This document shows, one piece after another, positions 50,501 to 62,300 of a stretch of 64,000 bases of DNA. The notes beneath the pieces were generated by a model. The model was not told where the DNA came from and did not search any database. It worked only from the letters and a program-made list of their open reading frames with translations. Position 1 is the first letter of the stretch; every line of letters begins with the position of its first letter. The DNA lies in assembly GCA_037962975.1 (NCBI GenBank), contig JAYKXN010000292.1, positions 1-64,000 of the forward strand, written 5' to 3'. The position numbers and the translations under genes are program-made. The stretch comes from Clitoria ternatea. Taxonomy: Eukaryota > Streptophyta > Magnoliopsida > Fabales > Fabaceae.

Positions 50501-51756
50501 ATATAATTGATATCAAAGTTGACTAACTCCATTTAAGAATGCTATTTGTAACAATAATGATTCATTCTAGTTATAAAACAAGTAAAAAGACTCACATAGA
50601 CTTCATAAATGCACACGCATGCATGGATGCACGTACGCACGCATGAAAATTATTAAGTAGTTTCATTGTATGGAATCCAAAACAACATTGAAAGTATTTA
50701 TAAATATTGTATAAAACTTTTAAAAAGAAAAGAAGTCTCGCCACTAGTGCGTTTTCTATCACCATATTATGTTATTTTATGTTGATTAAGAAATTTAGTT
50801 ATTTTAGGTAAACATCTTAAACTTATCAATTATTCTTGTGTTACTTTTAAAATTACATTGAATAATAGAGAATAAAGATCAATGATTATTTCATATTCCA
50901 CTGATATAAATAGTATTAAGATTATTTAATAAGAGTATATGTTGAAAAAAATAATCAATGCACATTGTAAAATTAAAGAAGTCATATAAAAATAAACATA
51001 AAAAATACTAAAACACATGTCATAAAAAGGATAAGAGAAAATACATTAAAAATTAAGGAAAAATAAAATATATTATTTATATTTTTAATTAATTTTAATA
51101 TATTTTAAATTAAATGCATCAATTAAGACTTGGTGTGATCACTTACGCGATTCTCTTACTAAATAAACCTTAAAAATAAAAGAATATAATTATTAATAAT
51201 ATATAATTTGTTTATTAATTTTATCACATTCTTTTACTATTTATCTTTGCTATCGATAAAGCGAAAAGGGAATTAATCGTCTTCTATTGATAACTGGTAG
51301 CAAAAGTGAGAGAATCTAATTAAGAATAATATTTATAAAAATATTAACATATAATTGATATCAAAGATAACTAACTCCATTTAAGAATGGTATTAGTAAA
51401 AATAATGATTCATTCTGGTTATAAAATGACTAAAAAAACTCCCAAAGACTTCATAAATGCACACGCATGCATGGACGCACGTACACATGCATGAAAATTA
51501 TTAAGTAGTTTCATTGTATGGAATCCAAAACAACATTGAAAGTATTTATAAATATTGTATAAAACTTTTAAAAGGAAAAGAAGTTTTGCCACTAGTGCTT
51601 TTTTTATCACCATATTATGTTATTTTATGTTGATTAAGAAATTTAGTTATTTTAGGTAAACATATTAAACTTGTCAATTATGGTTGGAATACTTTAAAAA
51701 TTCCATTGAGTAATAAAGAAGAAAGATCAATGATTATTACATATTCCACTGATATA
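38596..51756 (+). repeat. Satellite B tandem array, copy 2
   Basis: This repeats 11669-24829 monomer for monomer with an offset of 26927-26928. Examples are the fused intervals (40087-41373 and 44660-46101), the 2134-bp block duplication, the short units with the CTAATGTTATAAAACG joint, and the near-identical last units. Differences are sparse: TTTTTGTGTGATTC versus TTTTTGTCTGATTC at about 40410, and AATCAACTAAG versus AATTAAG near the first unit. Confidence 0.92.
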
Positions 51757-51964
51757 TAGGTACTGACCCATCTTTATAATCTAAAAACAAATCATATAGA
51801 ATAACAACTGAATAATTTTAAATATTATAAATTAAAATTTAAAATAGTTATTGTAATTGTTTTTATAATTATTAATATATAGGTACTGACCCATCTTTGA
51901 AATCTAAATATATGATGGATTTTTAAATCAATTATAGATATAGATACGTGATGAAATATGATAG
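51752..51964 (+). repeat. Scrambled satellite B to A joint, copy 2
   Basis: Same patchwork as 24825-25037, with ATATAGGTACTGACCCATCT at 51754 and 51877. The joint was formed before the U1/U2 duplication. Confidence 0.8.
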
Positions 51965-54900
51965 TAAAGTTTTTAAGATAGTAAAGTAATACATATATGA
52001 TGGATTTGCAAATCAATTATAGATATAGATACGTGACTAAATATGATTCTCAGATATATCTTAGTATTTCTTCACATAAGACTTATTTTGTAAATACTTA
52101 TTATTTGAATTTAATAATTCTAACATTCTAAAATTGGCCATCAAAATATAGTCTAAGGTTTAGCTCTTTAGTGCTAAAAATCAGATTTAAACTTCAATAA
52201 CAAATTTTCAATATGATTGTGAGTTCAAGAATTCTTTGAAACCCCTGAAAATTTTATATAGAAATTACTTCTTTGATGAAAACTAATAGATGAAGCATTT
52301 TCAAAGCTCGTGTAGTCCATTTAAATGCTAATTTTGAGCTCAAATTATGTTGAGTTATGATCTTTTAAAGCTCAATTTATATATTGTTTGTTCCTTAATA
52401 TGTCGGTACTAACTCATCTTTAAAATCTAAAAACAAAACATATAGAATAACAACTTAATAATTTTACAATATTATAAAATTAAAATTAAATATAGTTATG
52501 GTAATTGCTTTTATATTATACTAGTTAAACTTTGGAAATCATAGTGACCTAATAGACATTATAAATTTAGCTAAATAGACTTCATAAGCAAACCATAGGA
52601 TAATTTCACTGAGAGAAAAAATATGGTTGTGTTGTGAGGCAATGTTGACAGTATATGCGTAGGCTATGATGAGTGACACCACTATTTAGAGTAAAAAGGA
52701 AAGGACTTTATTTTCTTGTGTTTGAAGAGTAATATAGAGAACCATTTTTAAAAAGTTTAATATGTAGTTAATCTTAATGTTTTATAAGTTTGACTTCTTA
52801 AACCTATTAAATGTTATTATTATGTCTTAGCTCATATATATATATATTGTGTGTACACATTAATATTTCATTTGTAAATCAATGTTCTAAAATTTATGGT
52901 AAAGTTTTTATATAGTAAAGTAACATATAAATGATGGATTTGCAAATCAATTATAGATATAGATACGTGATTAGATATGTTTCTCAGATATTTCTTAATA
53001 TTTCTTCACATAAGACTTGTTTTTTAAATACTTATTATTTGAATTTAATAATTCCAACATTCTAAAATTAGCCATCAAAATATACGCTAAGGTTTAGCTC
53101 TTTAGTGCTAAAAATCAAATTCAAACTTCAATAACGAATTTTCAATATGATTGTGAGTTCAAGAATTCTTTAAAACCCTTAGAAATTTTATTTAGGAATT
53201 ACTTATTTGATGAAAACTAATAGATGAAGCATTTCCAAAGATTGTGTAGTCTATTTAAATGCTAATTTTGAGCTCAAATTATGTTTAGTTATGATCTTTT
53301 AAAGCTTAATTTAGATATTGTTTGTTCCTTAATAAGTGAGTACTGACTCATCTTTGAAATCTAAAAACAAAACATATAAAATAACAACTTAATAATTTTT
53401 AAATATTATAAAATCAAAATTAAATATAATTATGGTAATTGTTTTTGAAATCATAATGACCTAATAGACATTATAAATTTAGCTAAATAGACTTGATAAG
53501 CAAACCTTAGGACAATTACACTGAAAGAATAAATATGGTTGTGTTGTGAGGCAATGTTGACAACATATGTGTAGGCTATGATGAGGGACACGCCTATTTA
53601 GAGTAAAAAAGAAAGGACTTCATTTTCTTGTTTTTGAAGAGTAATATAGAGAACCATTTTTAAAAAGTTATATACGTAGTTAATCTTCATGTTTTATAAG
53701 TTTGACTTCTTCTTAAACCTATTAAATGTTATTATTATGTTCTTTACTTATATATATATATATATATTTGTGTGGGTACACGTTAATAATTCATTTTTAA
53801 GTCAATGTTTTAAAATTTAGAGTAAAGTTTTTGACATAGTAAAGTAATATATAAATGATGGATTTACAAATCAATTATAGATATAGATACGTGACTAAAT
53901 ATGATTCTGAGATATATCTTAATATTTCTTCACATAAGAGTTATTTTGTAAATACTTATTATTTGAATTGAATAATTCTAACATTCTAAAATTAGCCATC
54001 GAAATATACTTTAATTCTTTAGTGCTAAAAATAAAATTTAAACTTCAATAACGAATTTTCAATATGATTGTGAGTTCAAGAATTCTTTGAAACCCCAGGA
54101 AATTTTATTTAGGAAAAACTTGTTTGATGAAAACTAATAAATGAAACATTTCAAAGCTTGTGTAGTCCATTTGAATGCTAATTTTGAGCTTAAACTATGT
54201 TGAGTTATGATCTTTTAAAGCTAAATATAGATATTGTTTGTTCCTTAATATATCGGTATTGACTCATCTTTGAAATCTGAAAACAAAACATATAGAATAA
54301 CAACTTAATAATTTTACAATATTATAAAATTAAAATTAAATATGGTTATGGTAATTGCTTTTATAATTATACTAGTTATACTTTTGAATTCATAGTGACA
54401 TAGTAGACATTATAAATATAGCTAAATAGACTTAATAAGTAAATCTTAGGACAATTTCACTAAAAGAAAAAATATGGTTGTATTGTAAGGCAATGTTGAC
54501 CACATATGTGTAGGCTATGAGGAGTGGCACCCCTATTTAATAAAAAAAAGGACTTCATTTTCTTGTTTTTGAAGAGTAATATCGAGAACCATTTTTAAAA
54601 AGTTTAATATGTACTTAATCTTAATGTTTTATAAGTTTGACTTCTTCTTACACCTATTAAATGTTATTATTATATTCTTTACTCACATATATATATATAT
54701 ATACATATATATGTGAGTATATTAATAATTCATTTTTAAATCAATGTTTTAAAATTTAGGGTAAAGTTTTTTTCATAGTAAAGTAACATATAAATGATGG
54801 ATTTGCAAATCAATTATACACATACATACATGAATAGATATGATTCTCAGATATCTCTTAATATTTGTTCACATAATACTTGTTTTGTCAATACTTATTA

Positions 54901-55632
54901 TTTGAATCTAATAATTCTAGAATTCTAAAATTAGTCATCCAAATATACTCTAAGGTTTACCTCTTCAATGCAAAAAATCAATTTCAAACTTCAATAAGAA
55001 ATTTTTAATATAATTTAGAGTTCAAGAATTCTTTCAAACCGCACGAAATTTTATTTAAGAATTACTTGTTTGATGGAAGCTAATACATGAAGTATTTTCA
55101 TAGCTTGGATAGTCCATTTAAATGCTAATTTTGAGCTCAAATTATGTTGAGTTATGATCTTTTAAAGCTTAATTTAGATATTATTCATTCCTTAATATGT
55201 CAGTACTCACCCATCTTTGAAATCTAAAAACAAATCATATAGAATAACAACATAATAATTTAAAATATTATAAAATTAAAATTAAAAATAGTTATGGTAA
55301 TTATTTTTATAATTTCACTAGTTATATTTTTTAAATCATAGTGACCTAGTAGACATTAAAAATATAGCTAAATAGACTTGATAAGAAAACCTTAGGACAA
55401 TTTCACTAAAAGAAAAAATATGGTTATGTTGTGAGACAATGTTGACCATATATGTGTAGGCTATGATGAGTGACACCCCTATTTAGAGTAAAAAGGAAAG
55501 GACTTCATTTTTTTTATTTTTGAAGAGTAATATAGAGAACCATTTTTAAAAAGTTTAATATGTAGTTAATCTTAATGTTTTATAAGTTTGGCTTTTTCTT
55601 AAACCTGTTAAATGTTATTATTATATTCTTTG

Positions 55633-55684
<52 letters not shown>

Positions 55685-57363
55685 CACATTAATAATTCAT
55701 TTTTAAATCAATATTTTAATATTTTGGGTAAATTTTTTGACATAGTAAAGTAACATATAAATGATGGATTTTCAAATCAGTTATATATATACATATATCA
55801 ATAGATATGATTCTCAGATATCTCTTAATATTTGTTCCATAAGACTCGTTATGTAAATACTTATTATTTGAATTTAATAATTTTAACATTCTAAAATTAG
55901 CCATCCAAATACACTCTAAGGCTTAGCTCTTCAATGCTAAAAATAAAATTCAAACTTCAATAACGAATTTTCAATATGATTGTGAGTTCAAGAATTCTTT
56001 GAAACCCATGGAAATTTTATTTAGGAATTACTTATTTGATGGAAACTAATAGATAAAGCATTGTCAAAGCTTGTGTAGTCCATTTAAATGCTAATTTTAA
56101 GCTAAAATTATGTGTACTTATGATCTTTAAAAGCTCAATTTAGATATTGTTTGTTCCTTAATATGTCAGTACTGACTCATCTTTGAAATCTAAAAATAAA
56201 ACATATAGAATAACAACTTAATAATTTTAAAATATTATAAAATTAAAATTAAAAATAATTATGGTAATTGTTTTTATAATTATACTAGTTACACTTTTGT
56301 AACAATAGTGACCTAATAGACATTATAAATTTAGCTAAATAGACTTGATAAGTAAAACTTTGGACAATTTCACTGAAAATAATATGGTTGTGTTGTGAGG
56401 CAATGTTGACCATATATGTGTAGCCTATAATGTCTGACACCCCTATTTAGAGTAAAAAAGTAAGGACTTCATTTTCTTATTATTGAAGAGTAATATAGAG
56501 AACCATTTTTAAAAAGTTTAATATGTAGTTAATCTTAATGGTTTATATGTTTGACTTCTTCTTAAACCTAATATATGTTATTATTATGTTCTTTACTCAT
56601 ATATATATATATGTATGTACATATTAATAATTTTTTTAAAATCAATGTTTTAAAATTTAGGGTAAAGTTTTTGACATAGTAAAGTAAAAAATAAATGATG
56701 GATTTGCAAATCAATTATATATATAGATACATGACTAGATATGATTCTCAGATATTTCTTAATATTTTTTCTCATAAGACTTGTTTTGTAAATACTTATT
56801 ATTTGAATTTAATAATTCTAACATTCTAAAATTAGCCATCCAAATATACTCTAAGACTTAGCTCTTCAATGCTAAAAATTAAATTTAAACTTCAATAATG
56901 ATTTTTCAATATTATTATGAGTTCAAGAATTGTTTGAAACACCTGGAAATTTTATTTAGGAATTACTTATTTGATGGAAACTAATAGATGAAGCATTTTC
57001 AAAGCTTGTGTAGTCCATTTAAATGCTAATTTTGAGCTCAAATTATGTTGAGTTATGATCTTTTAAAGCTCAATTTAGATATTGTTTGTTCCTTCATATG
57101 TCGGTAGTGACTCATATTGGAAATCTAAAAGTGAAACATATAGACTAACAACTTAATAATTTTTAAAATATTATAAAATTACAATTAAAAATAGTGATGG
57201 TAATTGTTTTTATAATTATACTAATTATATTTTTGAAATCATAGTGACCTAATAGACATTATAAATTTAGCTAAATAGACTTGATAAGCAAACCTTAGGC
57301 CAATTTCACTAAAAGAAAAAATATGGTTATGTTGTGAGGCAATGTTGACAACATATGTGTAGG
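51757..57363 (+). repeat. Satellite A tandem array, block 5
   Basis: Unit starts are at 51965, 52900, 53822, 54762, 55729 and 56663, the last interrupted at 57364 by the truncated CACTA. The part before about 55640 pairs with the end of U1. The part after it is a diverged older copy: for example GTTATGTAAAT at about 55848 where both U1 and U2 have GTTTTGTAAAT. Confidence 0.92.
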
Positions 57364-57491
57364 CACTATAAGAAATACGCGGTTTTATGGCGGTTTATTA
57401 GTAGGGGTTACTTAGAACCACCGCAAGTAAGCACATTATTGAATTGGATGAAGAAAGTTAACAGCGATTCTGTAACTGCCGTTAATTTCCC

Positions 57492-57995
57492 GTTTAAATG
57501 GGCACGTGCAGGTCACGTGGTCTTTTTCCCTCCCATCATGGTTCTTTTATTTTCATTTCCCTCTTCTCCTAAATCCCTAACCCTTAATTTTTCTCATTTC
57601 CCTCTTATCTACCGCGTATCTCACTCTCTGTTCAGCACCTTTTCACTCTCTTCCTGTCATCTCTTAATCCTTTCTCCCTATCGTGCCTTTGTTCACATGT
57701 ACCTTCTTATAGTCCTTGTCGTACCTCCGCTCGCTGCGCGACTGTGCCACCATGGAAGAGTCCCAATGGTGAACCATCATGCCTTCAAACCACCACGCGT
57801 CTCATCTTCTCACTGTGACTAGCGTTCCACTGTAGCACCACTTCACTGTTACCATTGCCTCTAAAATTTGAAGCTTCAACATTTTTGTTTCTTCCATTTC
57901 ACGCTGAGTTTTATAAGGTTTTAATTTCTCATTTTGTTATTAGTTATTTTTCTGCTTCTGAAGTTTCTATATAGTTTCTGGGTTAGTCTTTCTTT
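57492..57995 (+). promoter_or_regulatory. Promoter/5'-UTR-like segment inside CACTA, copy 3
   Basis: CACGTG cores are at 57503-57508 and 57514-57519, again 11 bp apart. One extra base upstream (CCCGTTTAAATGGG) relative to copies 1 and 2 merges two short frames into a 155-codon frame that starts in satellite DNA and runs through the transposon terminus. I regard that frame as accidental. Confidence 0.4.
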
Positions 57996-58575
57996 TGTTG
58001 CAGTGATTTATGATTTTTGGGTTCCATTTTTGCTTCTGTTTATGCACTTTTACAGTTTCTGTTTATGTGCTTTTACAGTATAAAAGAAAATCATGATTTC
58101 CTTTTGTCCAACAGTCTTCGCTGCTCTATTTTTTGGTTCTACCATCATATGCTTGATTTAGCATTTATCATTGGTTTTGGCTGGCTGCTCACCATATTGT
58201 AGAAGGATCCATATTTCTATTAAAGTTACTATTGTGAAACTGGATTAATGTATCAATCTTTTTTTGTTTTTGTTATGTTTGATGGATTTAGATCATTGAA
58301 AGCATTTGGATCGACAAATTTTTCCATGATTCCTAATGGTAGTTCCCTTGGATTCATGGTTACATCCTTTATTTGGTGTTTGTTCGAGCATGAAGATATG
58401 GTGTTTGATAACAGTTCTATGATGATTCATTGGTTCTGGTTCAGTTTTAGACTTTGTTTTTTGCCTATATTTTTCTTGAACACCAACTGTTTTGTGAAAT
58501 GCCTTTTCGTTGTTTTGCTTCTAATATTGTTTTCTCTTATTTTATCCCAGTATCAGTTTTGTTCAATGTTGATGG

Positions 58576-59272
58576 CAGAAAATTAGAGATATATTAAAAA
58601 TGGCTTTTGGTGGATGCTATATTGTTTTGATGATGACACTCTTCTCAATCTATACGGGGTTTATATATAATGAATTCTTCTCTGTTCCATTTGAACTGTT
58701 TGGACCATCAGCCTATGGATGTCGTGATACTTCATGCAGGTGGTTACTAATATAATTTATTCAAAGTATTGATTGTCTTTTATGCTTGCTGGTAACCTTA
58801 TATATGTGCGTAATATTTATTATTTCATCCTTAGGGATGCTTCCACCATAGGCTTAATTAAAGTACGTGACACTTACCCGTTTGGTGTGGATCCTAAATG
58901 GTATGGTACTCGGAGTGAACTGCCATTTCTTAACTCCTTGAAGATGAAGATGTCAATTCTACTAGGAGTATCTCAAATGAATCTTAGAATTATAATGAGT
59001 TACTATAATGCAAAATACTTTGAAAACAACATAAATATATGGTAATAGCAAAAGTACAACATTAGTTGAATGTGGTCTATGGTTTGTTGTTTATAGTGTT
59101 CACTATTCATTGTATGCTTTTCTAATGTTGCTTCAGGTACCAGTTTGTTCCCCAGATGAAGTGGTGCACTGGATCAAAGGCTGACCTGTATCATGTGATG
59201 ATATACATGTTCCTAAGTCCAACTGATGATTTAGGTGAAAACCAGCTTTTTGTTGGCCAACAGTTCCTTTAA
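58576..59272 (+). pseudogene. V-type H+-ATPase subunit a gene fragment captured by CACTA, copy 3 (less derived, truncated)
   Basis: Exons a to c correspond to 58576-58739, 58835-59041 and 59137-59272. Exon d is lost with the 14.5 kb deletion. The same in-frame gap after VPQM and the same TAA (59270-59272) are present, so both defects arose before the large repeat was amplified. It reads VRDTYPFGVDP and KWCTGSKADLYH, closer to the family as I know it than copies 1 and 2 (RDAYPFG, CTRS). Other differences are GCYIV versus GCYVV and NINIW versus NRNVW. Mostly replacement changes fit decay without selection. Confidence 0.9.
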
Positions 59273-59356
59273 GTAAGAAATTTCAACTTTGATTTGCATC
59301 CATTTTTCTATTTAAAAATACTGAACAGAAGCCACATCACATCTGAACTCTCCACT

Positions 59357-59385
59357 GTTGAAAAAACTGGTATGTGTTGAAAAAA
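59357..59385. other. Deletion joint with templated filler in U3
   Basis: CACTA sequence ends at CTCCACTGTT (59359) and satellite B starts at TATGTGTTG (59371). Eleven bases lie between. The string GTTGAAAAAA occurs across the joint (59357-59366) and again 19 bp downstream (59376-59385), so the filler looks copied from the adjacent B end. This is the signature of error-prone end joining. Confidence 0.75.
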
Positions 59386-62300
59386 ATAATCAATGCACAT
59401 TGTAAATTGAAAAAAGTCATATAAAAATTAACATGAAAAATTCTAAAACACATGTCATAAAAAGGATAAGAGAAAATACATTACAAATTAAGGAAAAATA
59501 AAATATATTATTTATATTTTTAATTAATATTAATATATTTTAAATTAAATGCATCAACTAAGACTTGGTGTCATCGCTTACGCAATTCTCTTTCAAAATA
59601 AACCTTAAAAAAAGAATATAATTATTAATAATATATAATTTGTTAATTAATTTTGTCACATTCTTTTACTATCAATCTTTACTATCAATAAATGGAAAAA
59701 GGGAATTAATCAACTTCTATTGATAATTGATAGTAAAAGTGAGAGAATTCTAATGTTATAAAACGACTAAAAAAACTTACAAAGACCTCATAAATGGACA
59801 CGCATGGATGGACGCACATACGCATGCACGAAAATTATTAAGTAGTTTCATTGTATGGAATCCAAAATAACATTAAAAGTATTTATAAATATTGTATAAA
59901 ACTTTTAAAAAGAAAAGAAATCTCGCCATTAGTGCATTTTCTATCACCGTATTCTGTTAATTTATGTTGATTAAGAAATTTAGTTATTTTTGGTACATAT
60001 ATTAGACTTGTCAATTATTCTTGGCATACTTTTAAAATTACATTGAATAATAAAGAAGAAAGATCAATGATTATTTCGTATTCCATTGATATAAGTAGTA
60101 TAAAGATTAATTTTTAAGAGTATGTGTTAAAAAAATAATCAATGCACATTGTAAATTGAAAGAAGTCATATAAAAATTAACATGAAAAATTCTAAAACAC
60201 ATGTCATAAAAAGGATAAGAGACAATACATTAAAAATTAAGGAAAAATATATTATTTATATTTTTAATTAATATTAATATATTTTAAATTAAATGCATTA
60301 ATTAAGACTTGTGTGATCCCTTACACGATTCTCTTACTAAATAAACCTTAAAAAATTAAAGAATATAATTAATAATAATATATAGTTTGTTAATTAATTT
60401 TGTCACATTCTTTTACTATCGATCTTTACTATCAACAAATGGAAAAAGGAATTCATCATCTTCTATTGATAATTAATAGTAAAAGTGAGAAAGTCTAATT
60501 AAGAATAATATTTATAAAATAATAACATATAATTGATATCAAAGATGACTAACTTCATTTAAGAATGCTATTTGTAAAAATAATGATCATTTTGGTTATA
60601 AAACGACTAAAAAACTCACAAAGACTTCATAAATGCACACGCATGCATGGACGTACGTACACACGCATAAAAATTATTAAGTAGTTTCATTCTATGGAAT
60701 CTAGAACAACATTGAAAGTATTTATAAATATTGTATAAATCTTTTAAAAAGGAAAGAAGTCTCGCTACTAGTTCTTTTTCTATCACCATATTATGTTATT
60801 TTATGTTGAGTAAGAAATTTAGTTATTTTAGGTAAACATATTAAACTTGTCAATTATTCTTGGTATAGTTTTAAAATTATGTTGAATAATAGGATGAAAG
60901 AATAATGATTATTTATATTTTTAATTAATATTCTATATTTATATAAAAATTAACAAGAAAAATTCTAAAACACATGTCATAAAATATATTATTTATATTT
61001 TTAATTAATATTATATATTTTAAATTACATACATCAATTAAAACCTGATGTGAACCCTTACGCGATTCTCTTACTAAATAAACCTTAAAAATAAAACAAT
61101 ATAATTATTAATAATATATAATTTGTTAATTATATTTGTCAGATTCCTTTACTATCGATCTTTACTATCAATAAATTTAAAAAGGGAACTAATCAACCTC
61201 TATTGATAATTGATAGTAAAAGTGAAAGAATTCTAATTAATAATGTTATTTATAAAAATAATAACATATCAGTGATATCAAAGATAACTGAATCCATTTA
61301 AGAATGCTATTTGTACAAATAATGATTCATTCACATCATAAAACGACTAAAAAAACTCATAAAGACTTTATAAATGGACACATATGCTTGGACGCACGTA
61401 CGCACACATGAAAATTATTAAGTAGTGTCATTGTATGGAATCCAAAACAACATTGAAAGTATTTATAAATATTGTATAAAACTTTTAAAAAGAAAAGAAG
61501 TCTCGCCACTAGTATTTTTTCTATCATCATATTATGTTATTTTATGTTGATTAACAAATTTAGTTAATTTAGGTAAATATATTAAACTTGTCAATTATTC
61601 TTGGTATACTTTTAAATTACTTTGAATAATAAAGAAGAAAGATCAATAATTATTTCATATTCCATTGATATAAATAGTATCAAGATTAATTAATAAGAGT
61701 ATGTGTTGAAAAAAATAATCAATGTACATCGTAAATTGAAAGAAGTCATATAAAAATTAACATGAAAAATTCTAAAACACATGTCATAAAATGGATAAGA
61801 GAAAATACATTAAAAATTAAGGAAAAATAAATATATTATTTATAATTTTAATTAATATTAATATATTTTAAATTAAATGCATCAATTAAGACTTGATGTG
61901 ACCCCTTACATGATTCTCTTACTAAATAAACATCAAAAAATAAAAGAATATAATAATTAATAATATATAATTTGTTAATTAATTTTATCACATTCTTTTA
62001 CTATCGATCTTTACTATCAATAAATGGAAAAGGGAATTAATCATCTTCTATTGATAATTGATAGCAAAAGTGAGAGAATCTAATTAAGAATAATATTTAT
62101 AAAAATAATAACATATAATTGATATCAAAGATGACTAACTCCATTTAAGAATGCTATTTGTAACAATAATGATTCATTCTGGTTATAAAACAACTAAAAA
62201 GACTCACATAGACCTCACAAATGCACACACATGCATGGATACACGTACACACGCATGAAAATTATTAAGTAGTTTCATTGTATGGAATCCAAAACAACAT

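Larger units (their letters stand above)
28731..55670. repeat. Higher-order repeat copy U2 (complete, ~26.9 kb)
   Basis: This is the direct tandem duplicate of U1. Equivalent positions are offset by 26919-26928 (CACTA start 3512 to 30433; A/B joint 11659 to 38586; B/A joint 24827 to 51754). It carries the same monomer order, the same internal deletions and the same joint sequences as U1. Its last 1.8 kb (53822-55633) matches the end of U1 (26902-28710) better than it matches the window start, as expected if U1 and U2 are sister duplicates. Confidence 0.75.
57364..59359 (+). mobile_element. CACTA transposon copy 3, right half deleted
   Basis: The left end CACTATAAGAAATACGCGGTT follows AGG at 57361-57363. 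The element matches 3512-5503 and then stops inside the intron after exon c. The last V-ATPase exon, the AT-rich interior, the right subterminal repeats, the right terminal repeat and the right AGG are gone, so it could not be mobilised. It preserves ACGCGG next to the left terminus, where copies 1 and 2 read ATTCAG, and ACCACCGCAAG where they read ACTACCACAAG. It therefore keeps CpG-containing subterminal units that they have lost. Confidence 0.92.

Noticed and set aside
57355..57822. 155-codon open frame in U3 spanning the CACTA left end
   Set aside because: It begins in satellite sequence (MCRHYKK is encoded by GTAGG plus the transposon terminus), runs through a promoter-like region and is broken by one base in copies 1 and 2. 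No family resemblance is visible.
58248..58586. 112-codon frame upstream of the V-ATPase exons in U3
   Set aside because: T-rich, intron-like, hydrophobic by composition only, and interrupted in the other two copies.
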